This document shows, in pieces, positions 59,986 to 64,000 of a DNA stretch of 64,000 nt. Origin of the DNA: Flavobacterium saccharophilum (GTDB taxonomy: Bacteria > Bacteroidota > Bacteroidia > Flavobacteriales > Flavobacteriaceae); assembly GCF_900142735.1 (NCBI RefSeq), contig NZ_FRBY01000001.1:992001-1056000 (forward strand), given 5' to 3'. Both the position numbers and the translations under genes were made by a program. A model generated the notes under the pieces. It had not been told where the DNA came from. It saw only the letters and a list, made by a program, of their open reading frames with translations, and searched no databases. How positions within the stretch are numbered: the first letter of the stretch is position 1; each line of letters begins with the position of its first letter.

Positions 59986-60954
59986 TTAAGAATGTTGTGC
60001 TTTAAAAGCTTTTAATTTCTCTGTTAATTTAGGAACGATTTCAAACGCATCACCAACAATACCATAATCAGCCACCTTAAAGAAAGGAGCTTCAGGATCA
60101 CTATTGATTACTACTTTTACTTTTGAAGAGTTGATTCCGGCAATATGCTGAATCGCCCCAGAAATTCCAATTGCAATATATAAGTTTGTTGCTACTGGTT
60201 TTCCTGTTTGTCCAACGTGTTCGCTATGAGGTCTCCATCCTAAATCTGAAACTGGTTTAGAGCATGCTGTTGCTGCACCTAATACTGCAGCTAAATCTTC
60301 AACTAATCCCCAGTTTTCAGGTCCTTTTAACCCACGTCCTCCAGAAACTACGATATCAGCATCAGCGATAGAAACTTTTCCTGTTACTTTTTCTACAGAT
60401 TCTACTTTTACACCAAAATCATTGTCTCCAATTGATGGGTTGAAATCTTCTTCAGTTGCAGATCCTGCACTTTCGAAAATTCCGTAAGAGTTTTTAGCTA
60501 AACCAAGAACTTTTACATCTGTACTGATTTCAGTAATGTTGAAAGCTTTGTTTGAGAAAGCATTTCTTTTTACCTGAAAAGGTGAAGTGCTTAATGGTAA
60601 TCCAACAACATTTGAAGCAAAACCTGCGTTTAATGCTACTGCAACTAATGATGAAAGATAAATGCTATCTGTTGTAGAAGAAAGTAAAACTAATTTTGTT
60701 CCTTCTTTTTCAGCAGCTTGTTTGATAACATCGGCGTAAGCCTTAGCTGTAAAACCTGCTAATTTATCGTTGTTTACTTTTAGAACTTTATCAACTCCGT
60801 ATTTAGATAACTCGCTTACATCACTGATGTTTACAGTTAAAGCCGTTACAGTAGTTCCTAATGATTCTGCTACTTTCTTAGCATAAGAAGCTAATTCAAA
60901 AGCAACTTTTTTAAATTTTCCTTCTGCAGATTCTGCATATATTAATATTGACAT
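59986..60954 (-). CDS. etfA: Electron transfer flavoprotein subunit alpha
   Basis: 322 residues. The N-terminal ETF domain is followed by the C-terminal FAD domain with VVSGGRGLKGPENWGLVEDL, GWRPHSEHVGQTGKPV and LYIAIGISGAIQHIAGI. EtfAB accepts electrons from acyl-CoA dehydrogenases and passes them to the quinone pool. It lies 93 nt after etfB; the gap contains a TTTCAGG tandem repeat. Confidence 0.97.
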   Translation of the reverse strand: MSILIYAESAEGKFKKVAFELASYAKKVAESLGTTVTALTVNISDVSELSKYGVDKVLKVNNDKLAGFTAKAYADVIKQAAEKEGTKLVLLSSTTDSIYLSSLVAVALNAGFASNVVGLPLSTSPFQVKRNAFSNKAFNITEISTDVKVLGLAKNSYGIFESAGSATEEDFNPSIGDNDFGVKVESVEKVTGKVSIADADIVVSGGRGLKGPENWGLVEDLAAVLGAATACSKPVSDLGWRPHSEHVGQTGKPVATNLYIAIGISGAIQHIAGINSSKVKVVINSDPEAPFFKVADYGIVGDAFEIVPKLTEKLKAFKAQHS

Positions 60955-60979
60955 AATGTTTTTGTTTAAAGGTTGTTAG

Positions 60980-61040
60980 TTTCAGGTTTCAGGTTTCAGG
61001 TTTCAAGTTGTAGACTGAAGGCTGAAAACCGAGACTGAGA
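60980..61040. repeat. TTTCAGG tandem repeat inside the etfBA operon
   Basis: Four consecutive 7-nt units (60980-61007: three TTTCAGG and one TTTCAAG), then a run of related GACTGAAGG/GCTGAAAA/GACTGAGAA words. It occupies most of the etfB-etfA spacer. The CTGAA words complement the TTTCAG units, so the transcript can fold here. Confidence 0.8.
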
Positions 61041-61047
61041 ACGGTTA

Positions 61048-61794
61048 CTAGATTACTTTCGCTTCGTTGTGTAATAAATTAACTAACTCATCTAAATTAT
61101 CTGGAGAAACTAATTTCACTGCTGATTTAGGAGCTGGTTTTTCAAATTTCACCGCTTTTGTATTTACTGGAGCGTCAACTGGCTCAAGAATAGTTAAAGC
61201 TTTTGTTCTTGCTGTCATAATTCCTCTCATGTTTGGAATACGTAAATCTTTCTCTTCAACAAGACCTTTTTGTCCACCAATAATTAAAGGCAAAGTAGTG
61301 CTTACAGTTTCTTTTCCACCATCGATTTCACGAACTGCTTTTACATTATTTCCTTCTACTGTTAATGAAGTACAAGAGTTTAAGAAGTTTGAACCTAAAA
61401 TTCCTGCAATCATTCCAGGAACCATTCCACCATTATAATCTAAAGATTCTTTTCCGGCAATTACTAGATCATAACCACCATTTTTAATAACTTCTGCTAA
61501 TTGTTTTGCAACAAAAAAACCATCAGTTGGATTAGCGTTTACACGAATCGCTTCGTTTGCACCAATTGCCAGTGCTTTACGTAAAGTTGGCTCTGTATCA
61601 GGTCCTCCAACATTAACAACAGTTACAGTCGCTCCTTGTTGTTCCTGAAACCAAATTGCACGTGTTAAACCAAACTCGTCATTAGGATTAATTACATATT
61701 GTACACCATTGGTATCAAATTCTGAATCACCATTGGAGAAGTTAATTTTTGAAGTAGTATCAGGCACATGGCTGATGCAAACTAATATTTTCAT
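61048..61794 (-). CDS. etfB: Electron transfer flavoprotein subunit beta
   Basis: 248 residues, standard length. Family motifs: KILVCISHVPDTTSKI, YVINPNDEFGLTRAIWF, LVIAGKESLDYNGGMVPGM and ADDLR-loop equivalent EEKDLRIPNMRGIMTA. It binds AMP and docks to dehydrogenases. It leads etfB-etfA with a TAAATTTG element at 61829-61836. The 492-bp gap upstream holds little else. Confidence 0.97.
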   Translation of the reverse strand: MKILVCISHVPDTTSKINFSNGDSEFDTNGVQYVINPNDEFGLTRAIWFQEQQGATVTVVNVGGPDTEPTLRKALAIGANEAIRVNANPTDGFFVAKQLAEVIKNGGYDLVIAGKESLDYNGGMVPGMIAGILGSNFLNSCTSLTVEGNNVKAVREIDGGKETVSTTLPLIIGGQKGLVEEKDLRIPNMRGIMTARTKALTILEPVDAPVNTKAVKFEKPAPKSAVKLVSPDNLDELVNLLHNEAKVI

Positions 61795-61828
61795 AAGTAT
61801 ATATTTTGATATTTATAATATGGTTTGA

Positions 61829-61836
61829 CAAATTTA
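61829..61836 (-). promoter_or_regulatory. -7 element of etfBA
   Basis: Perfect TAAATTTG on the minus strand, 34 nt before the ATG; no TTG at -33. Confidence 0.45.
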
Positions 61837-61839
61837 GAA

Positions 61840-62245
61840 ATTAAAATCGGAATAATATACTATGCATGCATAATATTTTTTAAAAACTATTACGTTTTCG
61901 CAGATTATGGAATTTGAAAGTGTTTTTATTAGAATTTGAAAGTGAAAATTCAGTTATGCACTCTGATTCTTAGGAATTTTGCAATGGTACTTTGTGGGGC
62001 AACTGTTAAATTCTAGGTCTGTGTGTACTAATTTTTGCTTTGTTCCGTTTGAAGATAGAATCCGATGAAATCAGAATTAAACAAATAAGGCAGGGTTTGT
62101 CTGAAAAATGTTTTACGGGTAGAAAAATCACAATTATATCGATTTCGTAAATATCACAATAAAATTTTAAACGTTAAAAGCGAAAGAAGAGGGCGAAGTT
62201 CGTGTGATTTTAAATTCAATTTATGCTTTTAAGTTATTTAAAATA
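61840..62245. other. Gene-free gap between divergent etfB and pdhB
   Basis: The 492-bp space contains only the two -7 elements and a 13-bp direct repeat GAATTTGAAAGTG (61910-61922 and 61932-61944; 22 nt apart, about two helical turns), which could be an operator. I see no coding frame or RNA gene. Confidence 0.4.
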
Positions 62246-62247
62246 TT

Positions 62248-62255
62248 TATTTTTG
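62248..62255 (+). promoter_or_regulatory. -7 element of pdhB
   Basis: Perfect TATTTTTGC, 31 nt before the ATG at 62287; the -33 site has TTA rather than TTG. Confidence 0.45.
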
Positions 62256-62286
62256 CTCTTCAGAAAATTCAACATACAATATAAAT

Positions 62287-63264
62287 ATGAGAACAATACA
62301 ATTTAGAGAGGCCATTTGTGAAGCGATGAGCGAAGAAATGCGTCACGATGAATCCATATATTTAATGGGCGAAGAAGTTGCAGAATACAATGGAGCATAT
62401 AAAGCTTCAAAAGGAATGCTTGCTGAGTTTGGTGAAAAAAGAGTAATCGATACTCCAATTGCTGAGCTTGGTTTTACAGGAATTGCAGTAGGATCAGCAA
62501 TGAACGGTTGTCGTCCTATTGTTGAGTACATGACTTTCAACTTCTGTTTAGTAGGTATTGATCAAATTATAAATAACGCTGCTAAAATGCGTCAAATGAC
62601 TGGTGGTCAATTTAATGTGCCAATTGTTTTTCGTGGACCAACTGCTTCTGCAGGTCAATTAGGAGCAACTCACTCTCAAGCTTTAGAAAACTGGTTTGCT
62701 AATACTCCTGGTCTTAAAGTTGTAGTTCCTTCTACACCTTATGATGCAAAAGGACTTTTAAAATCTGCAATTCGTGATAATGATCCTGTAATTTTTATGG
62801 AATCTGAGCAAATGTATGGTGATAAAGGTGAAGTACCAGATGGAGAATACACAATTCCACTAGGAGTTGCTGATGTTAAACGTGAAGGAACAGATGTTAC
62901 TATTGTTTCTTTTGGAAAAATCATCAAAGAAGCTTTTATCGCTGCTGATGAATTAGCTAAAGAAGGAATTTCATGTGAGATTATCGATTTAAGAACTGTT
63001 CGTCCGATGGATAACGAAGCAATCTTAAAATCAGTTAAGAAAACAAATCGTTTGGTAATTTTAGAAGAAGCTTGGCCATTTGCAAGTATTTCATCTGAAA
63101 TCACTTATATCGTTCAGGAACAAGCTTTTGATTTTCTTGATGCGCCAATTCAGCGTATTACAACAGCAGATACTCCTGCACCTTACTCTCCTGTTTTACT
63201 AAAAGACTGGTTGCCAAATGCAGCTGATGTAGTAAAAGCAGTAAAGAAAGTAATGTACAAATAG
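62287..63264 (+). CDS. pdhB: Pyruvate dehydrogenase E1 component, beta subunit
   Basis: 325 residues; the beta chain of the heterotetrameric alpha2beta2 E1 that decarboxylates pyruvate with thiamine diphosphate. Motifs: FREAICEAMSEEM, MGEEVAEYNGAYKASKGML, DTPIAELGFTGIAVG (ThDP-contact Glu), FRGPTASAGQLGATHSQ and EEAWPFASISSEI. The alpha subunit and E2 are not in the window. It is monocistronic: promoter at 62248 and terminator at 63284. Confidence 0.96.
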   Translation: MRTIQFREAICEAMSEEMRHDESIYLMGEEVAEYNGAYKASKGMLAEFGEKRVIDTPIAELGFTGIAVGSAMNGCRPIVEYMTFNFCLVGIDQIINNAAKMRQMTGGQFNVPIVFRGPTASAGQLGATHSQALENWFANTPGLKVVVPSTPYDAKGLLKSAIRDNDPVIFMESEQMYGDKGEVPDGEYTIPLGVADVKREGTDVTIVSFGKIIKEAFIAADELAKEGISCEIIDLRTVRPMDNEAILKSVKKTNRLVILEEAWPFASISSEITYIVQEQAFDFLDAPIQRITTADTPAPYSPVLLKDWLPNAADVVKAVKKVMYK

Positions 63265-63283
63265 TCAAATAAACAATACTTAT

Positions 63284-63323
63284 AAAACTTCATCAGTCAT
63301 ATTAATTGATGAAGTTTTTTTTT
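63284..63323 (+). terminator. Intrinsic terminator of pdhB
   Basis: Perfect 12-bp stem AAAACTTCATCA / TGATGAAGTTTT (63284-63295 with 63307-63318), nine-T run. It ends 6 nt before the next ATG. Confidence 0.9.
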
Positions 63324-63328
63324 GCCAC

Positions 63329-64000
63329 ATGATAAAGAAAATAATTTTACTCAGCCTGTTTTTTGTATTTGCACTTGCGAATATTGCTACTGCACAAACT
63401 AAAGTGAGCGGAATTGTTTTGGATAAATTGAATCAGCCTGTTCCGTTTGCTAATATTGTTTTTAAGGGTTCAAATACCGGAATAGTTTCAAATGAGGATG
63501 GCCGTTTTTATTTAGAGTCGCCAAAAACGTATACGGCATTATTAGTCACTTCAGCAGGATTTTCAGATAAAGAAATTCCTTTGGAAAAAACAGTTAATTA
63601 TAATTTTAAAATTGTTTTAAGCGAAGCTGAAGCATTAAACGAAGTTGTAATTTTTACAGGAAAGACATCAAAAAAAAATAACCCTGCACTAGATATTTTG
63701 AGAAAAATTTGGGAACGAAAACGTAAAAACGGTTTGTACCAATTCAATCAGTATCAAATGCAGAAGTACGAAAAAATCGAGTTTGATATGAACACGATTG
63801 ACAGTGCTTTTATGAAAAATAAGCTCTTTAAAGGAATGGAGTTTGTTTTTAATCATGTGGATACTTCTGATGTTACAGGAAAAACATACCTGCCAATTTT
63901 CATCAATGAATCTGTGTATGATGTATATGGTGACAATAAATTAAAGAAAATAAAAGAGAATATTGCCGGAAGTAAAACCTCTGGGTTCAATGGAAATCAA
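63329..64000 (+). CDS. DUF5686/carboxypeptidase-regulatory-like protein, 5' part
   Basis: 224 codons, cut by the window end. Signal peptide about 1-22 (IILLSLFFVFALANIATAQ), then a CarboxypepD_reg-like beta domain (about 24-105: VSGIVLDKLNQPVPFANIVF, SNEDGRFYLESP, VLSEAEALNEVVI), then the start of a DUF5686 region (DILRKIWERKRKNGLYQFNQ, YEKIEFDMNTID). The family is large (about 800 residues), predicted outer-membrane barrel proteins of unknown function. Its ATG is 6 nt behind a strong terminator, so its promoter must overlap that hairpin, or the gene depends on readthrough. Confidence 0.85.
   Translation, partial: MIKKIILLSLFFVFALANIATAQTKVSGIVLDKLNQPVPFANIVFKGSNTGIVSNEDGRFYLESPKTYTALLVTSAGFSDKEIPLEKTVNYNFKIVLSEAEALNEVVIFTGKTSKKNNPALDILRKIWERKRKNGLYQFNQYQMQKYEKIEFDMNTIDSAFMKNKLFKGMEFVFNHVDTSDVTGKTYLPIFINESVYDVYGDNKLKKIKENIAGSKTSGFNGNQ

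Noticed and set aside
61067..61438. A 123-codon plus-strand frame opposite etfB
   Set aside because: Antisense shadow of a strongly conserved gene.
1..64000. tRNA, rRNA, insertion sequences, prophage or genomic island
   Set aside because: I found no tRNA-like cloverleaf, rRNA segment, transposase, integrase or clear composition break; the genes are mainly housekeeping and flavobacterial.

Overview
The window is an ordinary chromosomal stretch of a Flavobacterium-like member of the Bacteroidota, close to F. johnsoniae in gene content and order. The evidence is: AT-rich sequence; a primary sigma factor of only 287 residues; promoters of the form TTG-N17-23-TAnnTTTG with no evident Shine-Dalgarno sequences; flavobacterial families (GYDIA kinase, XrtF exosortase and its partner, HYC_CC_PP protein, TamL, PorT/SprT, DUF4249, DUF5686); and TonB-dependent receptors with N-terminal STN or carboxypeptidase-like domains. 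From memory, the F. johnsoniae XrtF gene is Fjoh_1448 and sprT is Fjoh_1466. The number of genes here between XrtF and PorT (19 inclusive) fits that spacing, but I could not check it. I see no rRNA, tRNA, CRISPR array, insertion sequence or prophage.

Layout. 1-3815: lptC end, a small membrane protein, a CBS/CorC membrane protein and PpiD. 4082-6936: an unknown gene converging on a mevalonate pair (GYDIA-type GHMP kinase and class II HMG-CoA reductase). 7118-13684: peptide use (DPP IV, two POT transporters) and two thioredoxin-like proteins, the second without its active site. 13701-18511 (minus): surE, a small membrane protein, lpxB, an NlpC/P60 lipoprotein and comEC. 18723-23671: tail-specific protease, secreted nuclease, rpe and rpoD. 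23811-30298 (minus): a four-gene outer-membrane operon (unknown secreted protein, STN TonB receptor, DUF4249 lipoprotein, MG2/plug-like secreted protein). 30480-34634 (minus): pnp, rpsO, a MORN/TonB-C protein and a GAF-type methionine sulfoxide reductase. 34707-35679: XrtF and its partner. 35725-38639: a Cys-rich metal (probably copper) cluster. 38772-46867: DedA, the rodA-mrdA-mreD-mreC-mreB elongation operon and purH. 47033-56225: ABC permease, JmjC-like cupin, accD, fba, tamL, trmH-like, porT and menG. 56815-59821: folA, a 2TM protein, a stand-alone CBM48 domain, thyA and a bifunctional nuclease. 59986-64000: etfA/etfB, pdhB and the start of a DUF5686 protein.

Most likely to repay attention: the four-gene TonB/DUF4249/MG2 operon; the HYC_CC_PP-receptor-HMA metal cluster; XrtF, whose substrates are unknown; the duplicated thioredoxin that lost both cysteines; an AccD without its zinc ribbon; a family of word-repeat, self-complementary intergenic sequences; an A/C-rich hairpin leader on pnp; and five genes for exported or membrane proteins that start with TTG.

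Two observations recur. First, about twenty intergenic sites carry a perfect or near-perfect TAnnTTTG element at a plausible distance from a start codon. In two cases the element overlaps an upstream in-frame ATG and so shows that the later start is used; in a third (ppiD) the alternative start codon lies within the promoter. Second, most operon ends carry strong hairpins. Several are bidirectional, and two run into coding sequence.
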